From the NCBI RefSeq assembly GCF_001707825.1, contig NZ_LYBM01000012.1, positions 1 through 64,000 of the forward strand: DNA of 64,000 bases, in the 5' to 3' direction. The position numbers were made by a program, and so were the translations under genes. Positions 19,015-28,688 of this stretch are shown here, in pieces (position 1 is the stretch's first letter; every line of letters starts with the position of its first letter). Origin of the DNA: Veronia pacifica (GTDB lineage: Bacteria; Pseudomonadota; Gammaproteobacteria; Enterobacterales; Vibrionaceae). Under the pieces are notes generated by a model. That model did not search any database, was not told where the DNA came from, and saw nothing but the letters and a program-made list of their open reading frames with translations.

Positions 19015-19692
19015 ATGAGTTCTATAGACATACTTATCATCGAAGATGATAAAGAGTTAGGCGATATGCTGATTTACTTTCTCAGTACAGTCGAAAACTT
19101 TTCAGTATATCGCCATGATAGTGGTGAAGGAGCAGTGGAGGTTGTGATTGAAAAACAACCAAGACTGATACTCCTTGATATACAACTCCCCGAGAAGACT
19201 GGCTTTGAAGTGCTTACTCAGCTCCGAAAAAAATCAATTAATATACCTATTATTATGATGACGGCGAATGACAGTGAGCTGTGTGAAACTAACTCACTCG
19301 TTTTAGGGGCTAATGATTACATTAGAAAGCCAATTAGGGCTAATGTTTTAAAAGAGAGGATAAAACGACAGATATCGCCGGCTAAAGAGAGTAAATGCTC
19401 TTTTATTCTTTCGGTTAAAGATAGCCAGTTGCTGTATAAAAATCATACTATTGATCTTTTGCCATCTGAATATGAAATACTCGATATACTGTCAGATTCT
19501 GATGGACCAATGTCAGTGCATGATTTATTCACAATGATCCATGGTTATGAGCCTTCACTTGATGATAAATCTATTTACATGAGAATTTCGTCATTGAGAA
19601 AGAAAATTGCAAATCATTTAACCGATATTGAGTTGATTAAAAATAAACGAAGTGTAGGTTTTTATGTAACCAGAGATATTTTGAAACAATGA
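19015..19692 (+). CDS. OmpR-family DNA-binding response regulator
   Basis: 225 residues. The receiver domain (about 1-120) has the acidic pair in 'IIEDD', the phosphoacceptor Asp55 in 'LLDIQLP', the Thr of 'MMTAND' and Lys105. The C-terminal winged helix (about 130-225) has 'LLPSEYEILDIL' and 'KSIYMRISSLRKKI', typical of OmpR/PhoB regulators. It activates or represses promoters when phosphorylated by the partner kinase, whose ATG overlaps its stop (ATGA). Target genes are unknown. The inverted repeat just upstream suggests autoregulation. Confidence 0.93.
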   Translation: MSSIDILIIEDDKELGDMLIYFLSTVENFSVYRHDSGEGAVEVVIEKQPRLILLDIQLPEKTGFEVLTQLRKKSINIPIIMMTANDSELCETNSLVLGANDYIRKPIRANVLKERIKRQISPAKESKCSFILSVKDSQLLYKNHTIDLLPSEYEILDILSDSDGPMSVHDLFTMIHGYEPSLDDKSIYMRISSLRKKIANHLTDIELIKNKRSVGFYVTRDILKQ

Positions 19693-20885
19693 GAACCTTC
19701 ACATTACAAATAATAATGTCAGTTATTCTTGGTTTCTTTATGTCCAAATTGGCTTCAGAGGCGTTCCTTTCTTTTTGGGTTGGAGATTTAACGCAACGAG
19801 ATTCTCAAGATTGTAGGTTTGGTTTTTTTAACTCGCAGGATCAATTTAGCTTCATTTGCCCGGAAGAAGGCGTATGCATGGAATCTTTTGTCTGTGTTGA
19901 GAATAACAATCCTTCTTTATTTGCACACTCTGTAGAAGGAACGCTGGGTGGCCGCGTCTACTCTGATGGAAGTAAACCTATCGCCCTTCAGACTGGGCAG
20001 CCAGATTCAAATATTTTTGTTGTTCACTCTTTTGCTTTTTGGATTTGGAGCTTCGACCTGTTTCTACAGCTATTGTGCACTTTGATAGTTATGGGAGGAT
20101 TTTTATCCTCATGGTCAAATGGCCTAGGACGCCTCGAACAGTTGTCGCGGGCTTTGTCTCGTGGTGATCTGTCTAAGAGAGTCAGTTTACAGGGCCCCGC
20201 CGCTATAAAGTCCTTGATTCGGAATCAACATGACATGGCGGAATCGATTTTACGGTTACAACGCAAAAAAAAATTGATCTTTGGTACCTTGCCTCACGAC
20301 ATAAGAACACCGTTAGCTGCAATTCAGCTGACTACAGATATTTTGTCTGAACACAAAGGAGATAATGAGTTTCTTACTGCTCGTTTAGCGGGCCAAGTGA
20401 GTAAGCTCAATATGATTTGTGAGAGTAGCCTTCATCTCTATAAAATTCTGAACAATGAGGTGGAGGTATGTAAAGAAACCCTGAGCCTTGCGGATATTCT
20501 TAGCGATTGTCATAACCTTGTCGCCCCCGGTAAACCGTTTAATTGCATTAACTGTCATCAACAGATCACGTCTGATAAGCGACTCATCAGCATCTTAATA
20601 CAAAATATTTTGTCCAATGCATTTCGTTACGCTGGAGAGGTCGTGACGGTCACTTTTAAGTCTTACCCCAGTCATGAAATTATCAGTATTACAGATGATG
20701 GTCCGGGGTTTTCAGAGGATATCGTCGAAACCTTTCGTAAGAGAGACACCTCAAATATAAACAGTACTGATGGTTTCGGCCTTGGTCTGTTATTAATTTT
20801 TGAACTGACAAAGTTGTTGTCCGGTGAAGTGAGGATCGTAAACACCGGGAAAGGAGGACAAGTATTATTGGCGATCGAGAAATAG
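19689..20885 (+). CDS. Sensor histidine kinase
   Basis: 398 residues. A first TM helix (about 5-28), a periplasmic sensor part of about 90 residues with several Cys ('DCRFGFF', 'FICPEEGVCMESFVCVE'), and a second TM (about 118-145) are followed by a HAMP-like segment, the dimerisation helix with His203 in 'LPHDIRTPL', and an ATPase domain with N box 'LIQNILSNAFRYA', G1 'DDGPGF' and G2 'GFGLGLLL'. The four-base overlap with the response regulator shows they are partners. The Cys-rich sensor could be disulfide-linked or respond to redox or metal, but the signal is unknown. Confidence 0.93.
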   Translation: MRTFTLQIIMSVILGFFMSKLASEAFLSFWVGDLTQRDSQDCRFGFFNSQDQFSFICPEEGVCMESFVCVENNNPSLFAHSVEGTLGGRVYSDGSKPIALQTGQPDSNIFVVHSFAFWIWSFDLFLQLLCTLIVMGGFLSSWSNGLGRLEQLSRALSRGDLSKRVSLQGPAAIKSLIRNQHDMAESILRLQRKKKLIFGTLPHDIRTPLAAIQLTTDILSEHKGDNEFLTARLAGQVSKLNMICESSLHLYKILNNEVEVCKETLSLADILSDCHNLVAPGKPFNCINCHQQITSDKRLISILIQNILSNAFRYAGEVVTVTFKSYPSHEIISITDDGPGFSEDIVETFRKRDTSNINSTDGFGLGLLLIFELTKLLSGEVRIVNTGKGGQVLLAIEK

Positions 20886-21245
20886 TATAGCCTTTGAGAA
20901 TTCCGCACTTCTTTGGTGTTGAAAAGCAAAAGTTTCGGGCGATATTTAGTTGGTCAATTAACATTGTTCCTACGAACGTAGCAACAGTCCAGACAATTGG
21001 CTGCGTTTTTAGCCCTATATCATTGTCGGTTGATAACGCAGTGCTGTGTACTGACTCTGATGATACATCGAGATACGAGAGATGCGGGTTTCATCGTTTT
21101 TTAAATGAGTAGGCCACCAACGCAACTAACTTAAGTGTATAGTTGCGGAGTGAATGAAACTCGGGAGAATTATTGTCCTAAGTGGCCTTTTGATCGTTTA
21201 AATTCAGCGGTGTCATGCACCATTGCGATAAACGATGAACGTGAT
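20886..21245. other. Convergent intergenic region (360 bp)
   Basis: This lies between the histidine kinase gene and the leftward EAL gene. Two short open frames here show no family features and no ribosome binding site. No clear terminator or RNA gene is seen. Confidence 0.7.
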
Positions 21246-21992
21246 TTATCCGCGCAATACATAGTTGGTGAAACTCATGTCCATATCCCTTGGATGTGCA
21301 TAGTAAAAACCTTGAACATAAGTACCAAAGCGTTTTAGTTCACAATGCATATAGCTGGTTTCTACACCCTCAAGCACAATATCATTGCAGTGAAAATTGA
21401 CCTTGTCGATGAGATCGGCAATGACATCGTGTTCATCGATATGCTGATATAAGAATGACTGATCAATTTTCACCATATCCCAACGAATTAATTCAAGTAC
21501 TTCATCATTGATAGGCGTTGGAAGATAGTCATCAAACCAAATTTGATGGCCATTTTGCTTGAGTAGTGACGTTGAATCCCAGAACTGAATATGCTCGCCC
21601 TTGAAAGATTCAACATCTGTTACCTCAATAGCGAGTGGAAATCTCGCCATATTGACCACCTCACCCATGAAGCTGAAATCAATGAAGTACTTGAGAGGAA
21701 TGTTGATCGAAATTATCAGGCTTGTAGATGTATATATTTTGGCCTGCTCATTAAGCGCGGTTATTTGGTCTTTAATGATGGTTTTCAGGCTTTCTTCATT
21801 TAGGTTAGAGAAAAAAGGCTCGCTGTGAATATGCTCTCCACTATTTGAGTGCACTCGCGTTAGTAGTTCGAGTGCGTGGGTTCTGAGCGTTTTAATGTCT
21901 ATGATAGGTTGCAAGCAAAAAGTCAGAGAGGCATTAGTCGTTTTTGAATCAGAAAGTGCGGTTACATTCTTTGTTGTCATTGATGGACTCAC
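21246..21992 (-). CDS. Stand-alone EAL-domain c-di-GMP phosphodiesterase
   Basis: 248 residues, almost entirely one EAL domain without any sensor domain. The signature is E42-L-L. The other expected active-site residues are present: Asn97, Glu123 (EVTD), Asp154-Asp155, Lys175 and Asp177 (KID), Glu208 (LEGVET) and Gln227. An active enzyme that linearises c-di-GMP to pGpG is therefore plausible, in contrast to the degenerate EAL fused to the channel protein at 10-12 kb. 'FDDYLPTP' replaces the usual DDFGTG loop, a variation seen in divergent EAL proteins, so activity is not certain. Single-domain EAL proteins are usually controlled by expression. Confidence 0.85.
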   Translation of the reverse strand: MSPSMTTKNVTALSDSKTTNASLTFCLQPIIDIKTLRTHALELLTRVHSNSGEHIHSEPFFSNLNEESLKTIIKDQITALNEQAKIYTSTSLIISINIPLKYFIDFSFMGEVVNMARFPLAIEVTDVESFKGEHIQFWDSTSLLKQNGHQIWFDDYLPTPINDEVLELIRWDMVKIDQSFLYQHIDEHDVIADLIDKVNFHCNDIVLEGVETSYMHCELKRFGTYVQGFYYAHPRDMDMSFTNYVLRG

Positions 21993-22261
21993 GAAAAGCT
22001 GATGCGGGTTCTATCGACCTGCTTAATAGTATTGGTTGCCAAATACGTTCAACGGAGCATTTATCCTTTTGGAAGGTTTTCAGCATCCTGTGTGGCAGCT
22101 TAAACATAGCGCCGTGTAACTATGGAAAACAGTAAACAAATTTAAGCAAACTAAAGCCTAATGTAAGAGCGGCTGCGTTGGATCACAGTTAACCGATAGG
22201 ATAGTCAGTTATCTGCTTTTCCGGCCCAGTTGTGGCAAGTGTCGAATGAGGGAGAGAATAT

Positions 22262-23233
22262 ATGTCTAAGGAAAGAAAGGCGGAAAAAATCATTCTGGAT
22301 ACGGATCCGGGTATTGATGATGCCATGGCAATCTTATTTGCGATGAACTGCCCTGATATCGAATTACTTGCGATAAGCACGGTGTTTGGAAATGCATCAC
22401 TGCAAAACACGACCCGAAACGCGCTGTTTATAAAAAATAAATTTGATTCTACTTTTGATGTCGTTTCGGGAGCAGAAAAACCCCTGAAGAAAACACCAAA
22501 TGGCCCAACGGATCATGTTCATGGTATTGGAGGGCTGGGTATCGTTGAGGCCTCAGATTCACATCACTTGCCGATTTCTACTCCCTCTTGGGAATATATG
22601 GCGGATAGGGTGAGAGCCGATCCCAATGAAATAACTTTGGTGGCGATTGGTCCCTTGACAAATCTTGCCCTATTGGTTGAAAAGTCACCTGAAGTCGTTC
22701 CTCTTGTCAAAAAGGTTGTCATTATGGGAGGCGCATTTGGTGAAAATGGCCACCGTGGAAATGTGTCTCCGGTAGCAGAAGCCAATATTCATGACGACCC
22801 TCTTGCTGCGGATATTGTTTTTGGTGCGGAGTGGCCTGTCACCATCATCGGGCTTGATGTGACTCATGAGGTACTCTGTACTGACCGCTATCTTGAGAAG
22901 ATACGAGACTCAGCGGGTCCCAGTGGCGAGTTTATTTATCAGGTTACCCGCTTTTATGTTGATTTTTATCAGCAGAGCATCGGTAAGAGAGCATGCTTTC
23001 TTCACGATCCAACCGCGCTCACGTTTCTAGTTAGCCCAGAGCTTTTTGAATTGAGGGAGGGGCCAGTGAGAGTGGTGACCGAGGGGTGTGCCGAGGGAAT
23101 GACGATTCAGAAAATAGAGACTAAACCCTATAGCTATGATGATTGGCAACAGCGTCCAAATCAGAGTGTTGCTATTGCAGTAGACAGTCAAAAAGTACTC
23201 GAATTATTTTCAAATACTGTCAGGCATGAGTAA
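22262..23233 (+). CDS. Nucleoside hydrolase (IunH/RihA family)
   Basis: 323 residues, the usual family length. The N-terminal 'DTDPGIDDA' cluster (Asp13, Asp15, Asp19, Asp20) binds the catalytic Ca2+. 'VHGIGGLG', 'VAIGPLTNLA' and 'MGGAF...GNVSPVAEANIHDDP' are further family motifs. The enzyme hydrolyses the N-glycosidic bond of nucleosides to ribose and base in nucleoside salvage. The exact substrate (purine, pyrimidine or mixed) cannot be told. A ribosome binding site (gggagag) precedes the ATG. The gene stands alone. Confidence 0.93.
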   Translation: MSKERKAEKIILDTDPGIDDAMAILFAMNCPDIELLAISTVFGNASLQNTTRNALFIKNKFDSTFDVVSGAEKPLKKTPNGPTDHVHGIGGLGIVEASDSHHLPISTPSWEYMADRVRADPNEITLVAIGPLTNLALLVEKSPEVVPLVKKVVIMGGAFGENGHRGNVSPVAEANIHDDPLAADIVFGAEWPVTIIGLDVTHEVLCTDRYLEKIRDSAGPSGEFIYQVTRFYVDFYQQSIGKRACFLHDPTALTFLVSPELFELREGPVRVVTEGCAEGMTIQKIETKPYSYDDWQQRPNQSVAIAVDSQKVLELFSNTVRHE

Positions 23234-23590
23234 ACCTGGATAAAGATAATTCTTCAAGTACGCACAGGCTATTAATGCTGAATGTTACAGATTGCTATTG
23301 CCATATTTTTATCCAATCTCATATTCGTGTATCGGTAGATGAGGCAATAAAGTGTAATATCCAATGGTTTACTTTTCGGCATGCTGCAGCAGAAAAAGTA
23401 CTGTAGCATTTGGTTAATTTAATAGGGTTACTGAGCCTTTTTGTGTCCTATCTATGATCTAAGTCCATATAAATGTACTTCCTCGTGCTATGGCATTATT
23501 GGATTGGAGTAAAAAGTTTTGTAGTTATTCCTAACGTTGCCTTTTGGTAACTGGGAAATTTTTGACGTTTAGATCTGGTAGGCAAAAGTA
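23234..23590. other. Intergenic region (357 bp)
   Basis: Spacer between the nucleoside hydrolase and AEC transporter genes. I see no convincing terminator, operator or small gene. Confidence 0.6.
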
Positions 23591-24523
23591 GTGCAAATAT
23601 TTCTATCTATTATACCTGTTTTTTTAGTTTCTCTATTTGGTTACATGATTGCTTCCTCAGGAAAGCTTAATAAAAATGACATACAGTCGTTGTCAAAATT
23701 TACCTTTTCATTTGCTATTCCTGTGATGCTCTTTTTCAAAATGGCCACACTGGATATTCCAAAAAATATAGAGTGGAGCTTATTACTATCTTATTATCTT
23801 GCTGTTTTATGCGTCTTCGTGGTGATGACGTGTTTAATGAAATATTTTTTCAGTGAGGATCCCGAGGAGCAGAGCATAGGTGGATTCTCTTCCACTTTTT
23901 CCAATGCTGTTGTTGTTGGTATTCCTGTTGTCGACCAGACATTAGGTCATCAGGCCATGCTTCCTTTGCTCATGTTGATATCCATTCACGCTCTCACACT
24001 CTATTCAATGGGGTTTATCTTTGCTGAAAGAGATAAATTTGAAGCGACGCGTATTCTGACGTCAGTAGCCAACATATTCACTGAAATGGTAAAAAATCCA
24101 ATCACTTTGAGTATTTTCAGTGGCTTGGTCATTAACTCTCTTTCAATCGATTTACCTGCTGTGATTGCTTCCAGCCTAGAGCTAATGGCAGGTGCAGCGA
24201 TTCCCTTAACACTTTTTGCACTAGGTGCATCCATTCATCAATTTTCATTGTCTTTAAAAAATCGGTTACCAATTATTGTTGTGGTAATGAAAAATCTCGT
24301 GCTACCAGCATTGGTGTATATTTTCAGTTTTCACATTTTTAACATCAGTTCTTTATGGGCAACAACGGCAGTGATAATGGCTGCTATGCCTGTTGGAGTG
24401 AATGCCTATATTTTTTCTCAGCGGTACCAAAAGTGCATACCTGATGTTGCAGGTGCAATACTTCTTTCAACACTTACCAGTATTTTTACGGTTACGGCAA
24501 TTTTAACGATAATAAATAAGTAA
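23591..24523 (+). CDS. AEC-family (auxin efflux carrier-like) transporter
   Basis: 310 residues from GTG 23591. This start keeps the first TM helix ('FLSIIPVFLVSLFGYMIA') typical of the family, whereas the ATG at 23645 would cut it. About ten hydrophobic segments are arranged as two groups of five, with 'FTFSFAIPVMLFF', 'FSNAVVVGIPV', 'PLTLFALGASI' and 'AAMPVGVNAYIFSQRY' as family landmarks. Bacterial members are inner-membrane carriers of small organic anions such as malate or malonate; the substrate here is unknown. Confidence 0.9.
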   Translation: MQIFLSIIPVFLVSLFGYMIASSGKLNKNDIQSLSKFTFSFAIPVMLFFKMATLDIPKNIEWSLLLSYYLAVLCVFVVMTCLMKYFFSEDPEEQSIGGFSSTFSNAVVVGIPVVDQTLGHQAMLPLLMLISIHALTLYSMGFIFAERDKFEATRILTSVANIFTEMVKNPITLSIFSGLVINSLSIDLPAVIASSLELMAGAAIPLTLFALGASIHQFSLSLKNRLPIIVVVMKNLVLPALVYIFSFHIFNISSLWATTAVIMAAMPVGVNAYIFSQRYQKCIPDVAGAILLSTLTSIFTVTAILTIINK

Positions 24524-24786
24524 TTGGTTTATAAAACTAAATTCATATTATTTTTAGGGTTAATAATCTAAATAAGCTATTTGAAAATAATCTATTAATT
24601 AGGCATTGCACGAGTATTTATCTTCGCTAATCTTTAATATTTCATTGAGTTCTGGAACTTTTACCAATCTGAAAACACATAATTTCAGTATCTGGTGTTC
24701 GCTTGGGAAATCAATACTGAACCCATAGTTTACTACTTGATGCATTTAACTATTAGCTTTTCGCTGATTCTAGAGAGGAAACTTTT

Positions 24787-25218
24787 ATGATTCATTATCA
24801 ACCGGTGGCAACACCCAAAACAGTGGGAGATGGTTCAGACAAAGTCGGCTTGAGAAACTTGGAACAACAGGCAAAAATTAGGCAACAGTCGCATTGGGTC
24901 CAAAACACCTTTGTGGCAAGCTACAACAGTTTGTTTGAACAGAAAAAACCCTTAAATCAATCAGCATCAAAAGCTGCCCAAACGCAACAGGTACAGCAGT
25001 CACAGCTTGCTGCTTCGGCAACGCAGACGCAAAACAGAGCCGGGATGCTTCGAATTTCGAGCTCTACTGATACCTTTAAAGGTAGTGCTGGGCGCACTGG
25101 TGATTCATCTGCAGGTTCCAAAGCAGATCTAAAAGCTATGCGTGAAAGAGAAATTTATGCGGCAACGGGGCAAAAACCGAGTGTGAGTGATCGCTCAGAC
25201 GATGAGGTGATGTCATAG
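24787..25218 (+). CDS. Hypothetical Gln-rich soluble protein
   Basis: 143 residues with a good ribosome binding site (agagg, 8 bases before ATG). Not recognised. The central part is rich in Gln, Ser and Ala ('SKAAQTQQVQQSQLAASATQ') and the C-terminal third is rich in Gly, Ser, Lys and Asp, so the protein is probably largely disordered. There is no signal peptide or membrane segment. Composition resembles small secreted or flagellar/regulatory linkers, but no function is assigned. Confidence 0.6.
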   Translation: MIHYQPVATPKTVGDGSDKVGLRNLEQQAKIRQQSHWVQNTFVASYNSLFEQKKPLNQSASKAAQTQQVQQSQLAASATQTQNRAGMLRISSSTDTFKGSAGRTGDSSAGSKADLKAMREREIYAATGQKPSVSDRSDDEVMS

Positions 25219-25830
25219 TCGTGTTGTGGTATCTCAGGTATAAAAAGTGAGGTATCAAACCCAATGTCTGGTTTTGGCCCTACTGCCTGAGATATATACA
25301 ACGTTTTAATCGTTTTTTACCTGTCCATATCGGATTCGTTCCTTCCTTATTTCCCCGAAGTCCATTGTTTAAGCCTTCAATGTAACAACACTACAAACTC
25401 AGCGTTCCATCTAAGCCTCTTTTTGCTAATTTCGTCCCTAACCAGTGATGAACTGAGTTGAGGTCGATGAGTGTGTTAGAGACACAGACATTCATTTGAA
25501 ACCAAATAACAACATCTTCCAACTATATACATTGTCTGAATATGTCATTAAACCCGTCATATGAGTGTATGGGTTTGAGCGTGTCACTTGACGTGTATGA
25601 GTTAATTGTTTCATCTCTGTCGTCTGTTCTGACAAGTAAGTCAGGTAAAAGTCCGAGTCTTTTTAAATAATAGAAATTGAGTCATCACAATGACTTGAAA
25701 GGAAGTATCATTACTGTTAGCTGTCTCTCAGCAATTTTTCTGATTCATCAAGGTGGTAGAAGCATATGTTGGGATACATTCAGTTATATCTAATTGGCAG
25801 ATTTGAAAGTGGTAAGGCATACCAATTTTT
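25219..25830. other. Intergenic region (612 bp)
   Basis: No open frame of note. A 9-bp inverted repeat (TATCTCAGG 25230-25238, CCTGAGATA 25286-25294) with a 47-base spacer lies just after the Gln-rich gene and might form a long hairpin in its 3' end. Otherwise I see nothing. Confidence 0.5.
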
Positions 25831-26319
25831 ATGGAAAATGACTCAACATCGCGCAGCGGAGATCTAAACAGAAAATATGTTGGATTTTGGCACCGTTCAC
25901 TTGCTTCCTTGGTTGACGGTGTGTTGTTAGGGGTAGTGACAGCCCCGTGGCTTTACAGTGTTTATGGAGAGCAACTTTTTGTGTCTGAGCGTTTGTTTCT
26001 TGGTACGACTGATGTGATGCTTCGCTTTATTCTTCCATTTGTAGTGACACTTTTGTTCTGGATATATCGCGCTGCCACTCCCGGAAAGATACTCATTTCT
26101 GCCAAGATTATTGATGCAAAAACCGGACTTCCACCAACAAAGATTCAATATGTAGTGAGATATTTTGGCTATTTTGTGTCATCAATCCCTTTTGGGCTTG
26201 GCCTGCTTTGGGTAGCACTCGATGATAAAAAACAGGGTTGGCACGATAAATTGGCAGGAACATATGTCATTTATACCAACCAGTATGTTGATAAAGACAT
26301 ATCTATTTTTGAGGGGTAA
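25831..26319 (+). CDS. RDD-family membrane protein
   Basis: 162 residues with about three TM helices. 'GFWHRSLASLVDGVLLG' carries the Arg and Asp of the RDD name, and 'ATPGKILISAKIIDAKTG' and 'DDKKQGWHDKLAGTYVI' are the other conserved blocks. Function of the family is poorly known; some members affect ion or osmotic homeostasis. The stop is 3 bp before the GTG start of the next gene, so the two are co-transcribed. Confidence 0.9.
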   Translation: MENDSTSRSGDLNRKYVGFWHRSLASLVDGVLLGVVTAPWLYSVYGEQLFVSERLFLGTTDVMLRFILPFVVTLLFWIYRAATPGKILISAKIIDAKTGLPPTKIQYVVRYFGYFVSSIPFGLGLLWVALDDKKQGWHDKLAGTYVIYTNQYVDKDISIFEG

Positions 26320-26322
26320 TGC

Positions 26323-26766
26323 GTGGAAATAGGGAACTTTGAATTGTGGCCTCAGATACTTGCAATGATTGCGCTGACGTTTGTGGTTTGGGTTTACATG
26401 TATATACGCAGACTGTCTTATATACTTACCCATCATGTCGATTATGCGCGACTTGGCAAGTCTTCTGCTCTGGTCGAAATGATGCCAGCCGAGGTCTCTT
26501 TTCCTTCAGACAATTTGAAAAACCTTTTTGAGCTACCAGTCATTTTTTATGTCATCAGCATTATTTCTGTTCAGGCAGAGTTGGTGGATAAAATTATGGT
26601 GCAGGCAGCTTGGTCGTTTGTTGCTTTACGCTTGGTTCATAGTTTCATTCACTGTACATTTAATAATGTAAACCTAAGATTTCTCTTTTATATCCTGTCT
26701 AGTTTTGTCCTTTGGTTTATGGTTGTTCATATTGGTGTTGTTCTGCTGGCGAAGCCTTTACTGTAA
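26323..26766 (+). CDS. MAPEG-family membrane protein
   Basis: 147 residues from GTG 26323, with 'gagggg' six bases before it. Four TM helices are visible, with 'NLFELPVIFYVI' and 'ALRLVHSFIHCTFNNVNLRFLFY', the hallmark MAPEG blocks (Glu-Pro pair and Arg-rich loop). Eukaryotic relatives are glutathione-dependent membrane enzymes. Bacterial ones are mostly uncharacterised and some act as membrane GSTs. It is in an operon with the RDD gene upstream. Confidence 0.88.
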   Translation: MEIGNFELWPQILAMIALTFVVWVYMYIRRLSYILTHHVDYARLGKSSALVEMMPAEVSFPSDNLKNLFELPVIFYVISIISVQAELVDKIMVQAAWSFVALRLVHSFIHCTFNNVNLRFLFYILSSFVLWFMVVHIGVVLLAKPLL

Positions 26767-26771
26767 AAGAT

Positions 26772-26800
26772 AAAAAACGCCCGTGTAAATACGGGCGTCC
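26772..26800 (-). terminator. Rho-independent terminator after metY
   Basis: Stem ACGCCCGT (26777-26784) and ACGGGCGT (26791-26798) with a 6-base loop. On the minus strand it is followed by a T-run (TTTTTTATC), which fits termination of the leftward metY gene. The rightward MAPEG gene ends in the same spot. Confidence 0.85.
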
Positions 26801-26832
26801 AGAGAACTTATCTTTTTGCCAGTGGTTAGGCT

Positions 26833-28101
26833 TTAGGCATTCAATGCCTGTTCGATATCCGCAATTATATCGTCGATGTGTTCGATACCAACGGAAATAC
26901 GAATCATCTCCGGTGATACGCCAGCCTGTGCTTGCTCGTCCAACGTGAGTTGGCGGTGAGTAGTTGAAGCGGGGTGGCAGGCAAGTGATTTTGCATCGCC
27001 GATATTAACCAGTCGTTTTATCATTGCTAATGCATCAAAGAAGCGAACACCAGCCTCATAGCCCTCTTTCAAACCGAATGACAAAATGGCTGATGGGTTA
27101 CCCTTCATGTACTTTTCAGCCAGTGGGAAATAGGGTGATGATGGCAGGCCTGCGTAGCTTACCCAACTCACTTTGTCATTCTCTTCAAGATATTTTGCCA
27201 CTTTATGCGCATTTTCCACATGACGTTCCATGCGAAGAGGCAGAGTCTCAAGGCCTTGCATCAACATAAATGCGTTCATTGGCGACAGAGCTGAACCGGT
27301 ATTTCGAAGTGGTACTGTTCGGGCACGTCCAATGAAAGCCGCCGGACCAAATGCCTCGGTATAAACAACACCGTGATAAGACGGCTCAGGTTCGTTTAGC
27401 ACTGGAAAACGCGTTTTATGTTGATCCCACGGGAAGTTGCCTGAATCGACAATGACGCCACCAAGCGTAGTGCCATGTCCACCGATGTATTTTGTCAGGG
27501 AATGAACGACGATATCTGCGCCGTGCTGAATAGGCTTACACAAGACGGGAGTAGCAACAGTGTTGTCAACAATCACAGGCACACCTTGCTGGTGTGCGAG
27601 ATCAGCAATTCGACTGATATCTACAATATTTCCCGCCGGGTTCCCGATGCTCTCACAGTACACAGCTTTTGTGTTTTCATCGATCAGTTCAGCAAGGCTC
27701 TCAGGAGAGTCATCTTTTGCAAAGCGAACCTCTATGCCTTGGTTGGGCAGCATGTGAGCAAAAAGTGTATAGGTGCCGCCATAGAGTTGAGGTGTCGACA
27801 CAATGTTATCGCCAGCTTGTGCCAGTGTGAGAATAGCATAATTTATGGCGGCACTGCCTGCACTGACGACCAGAGAGGCAATACCACCCTCTAAGGCAGC
27901 CATGCGCTGTTCCAAGACATCATTCGTTGGGTTCATCATCCGTGTATAGATGTTGCCGGGTACGGCAAGGTTGAAAAGGTCAGCACCGTGTTGGGCATCG
28001 TCGAACTCATAAGCGACAGTTTGATAAATCGGAGTGGCGACGCTTTTCGTGGTTGGGTCAGTCTCATAGCCGTGATGTATTGCAAGCGTTTCATCTTTCA
28101 T
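26833..28101 (-). CDS. metY: O-acetylhomoserine sulfhydrylase (O-acetylhomoserine aminocarboxypropyltransferase)
   Basis: 422 residues, the usual MetY length and longer than cystathionine gamma-synthase. Landmarks of the Cys/Met PLP family are 'YTRMMNPTNDVLEQRMAALEGG', 'VIVDNTVATPVLCKP', the PLP lysine in 'VVHSLTKYIGGHG' and 'SLACHPASTTHRQL'. The enzyme makes homocysteine from O-acetylhomoserine and sulfide in the cytoplasm, a direct route into methionine synthesis. The upstream region has no recognisable MetJ box (AGACGTCT pairs), so regulation is unclear. It stands alone and ends in a clear terminator. Confidence 0.92.
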   Translation of the reverse strand: MKDETLAIHHGYETDPTTKSVATPIYQTVAYEFDDAQHGADLFNLAVPGNIYTRMMNPTNDVLEQRMAALEGGIASLVVSAGSAAINYAILTLAQAGDNIVSTPQLYGGTYTLFAHMLPNQGIEVRFAKDDSPESLAELIDENTKAVYCESIGNPAGNIVDISRIADLAHQQGVPVIVDNTVATPVLCKPIQHGADIVVHSLTKYIGGHGTTLGGVIVDSGNFPWDQHKTRFPVLNEPEPSYHGVVYTEAFGPAAFIGRARTVPLRNTGSALSPMNAFMLMQGLETLPLRMERHVENAHKVAKYLEENDKVSWVSYAGLPSSPYFPLAEKYMKGNPSAILSFGLKEGYEAGVRFFDALAMIKRLVNIGDAKSLACHPASTTHRQLTLDEQAQAGVSPEMIRISVGIEHIDDIIADIEQALNA

Positions 28102-28688
28102 CTGTTCTATCCATCCCTAGTCTTTATTAATTTCTCGAGCGTTGATGCTTTATCAGCAAAGTGTAGAGCTTAAGGTGTATGCATATTGGCGTTGCAAGGA
28201 ACATCAGATTCTTTGTTTCACGCCAAATATACGCATACGGCTTAAAACAGGGCAGCGTAAGTGTCTCACGAACACTTATGAAGTTTGGAATATGAATGTT
28301 AGCAACACAATACATCTAATGCCTCGCATCAAGCTCCCACAAATCGCTGCAACAAGTATCTAAAATAACACTCACTATCAGAGTACTTAAATAATGCTTC
28401 TGTCATTTCTTTTGCACTGTTTTTTATTCTGACTAAATTAGAACCCACATTTGTATGTATCTTGACATAAGTCGCTTTAAATTAACGTTGCAAGAATGAG
28501 TGTAGAGATATGAAACTTCTCATATTTGGCACTTATTGTTTTTTAAATTAGTCAGTGTCAGGGAGGTGTGTACTATTTTCTGGGTTTAAGGATATTCGAG
28601 TGGATAAGTGGCGGGAAGCAGGTTACATCAGTTTGTGTAATAAGAAGAGTGCATATTGCTTTTCGCTATATGCACTCTAGAGATCATA
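28102..28688. other. Intergenic region upstream of metY (587 bp)
   Basis: It holds the presumed metY promoter region and the hairpin at 28646-28678. No MetJ-type operator or SAM riboswitch-like arrangement is apparent, and short frames here look like noise. Confidence 0.5.
28646..28678 (-). terminator. Hairpin terminator after the class V aminotransferase gene
   Basis: A perfect 10-bp stem (AGAGTGCATA 28646-28655 with TATGCACTCT 28669-28678) and 13-base loop lie 11 bp beyond the leftward stop codon. The minus strand continues TTCTTATT, a weak T-tract. Confidence 0.6.

Noticed and set aside
28102-28500. MetJ operator or SAM riboswitch before metY
   Set aside because: No AGACGTCT-like tandem boxes and no recognisable riboswitch arrangement found by eye.
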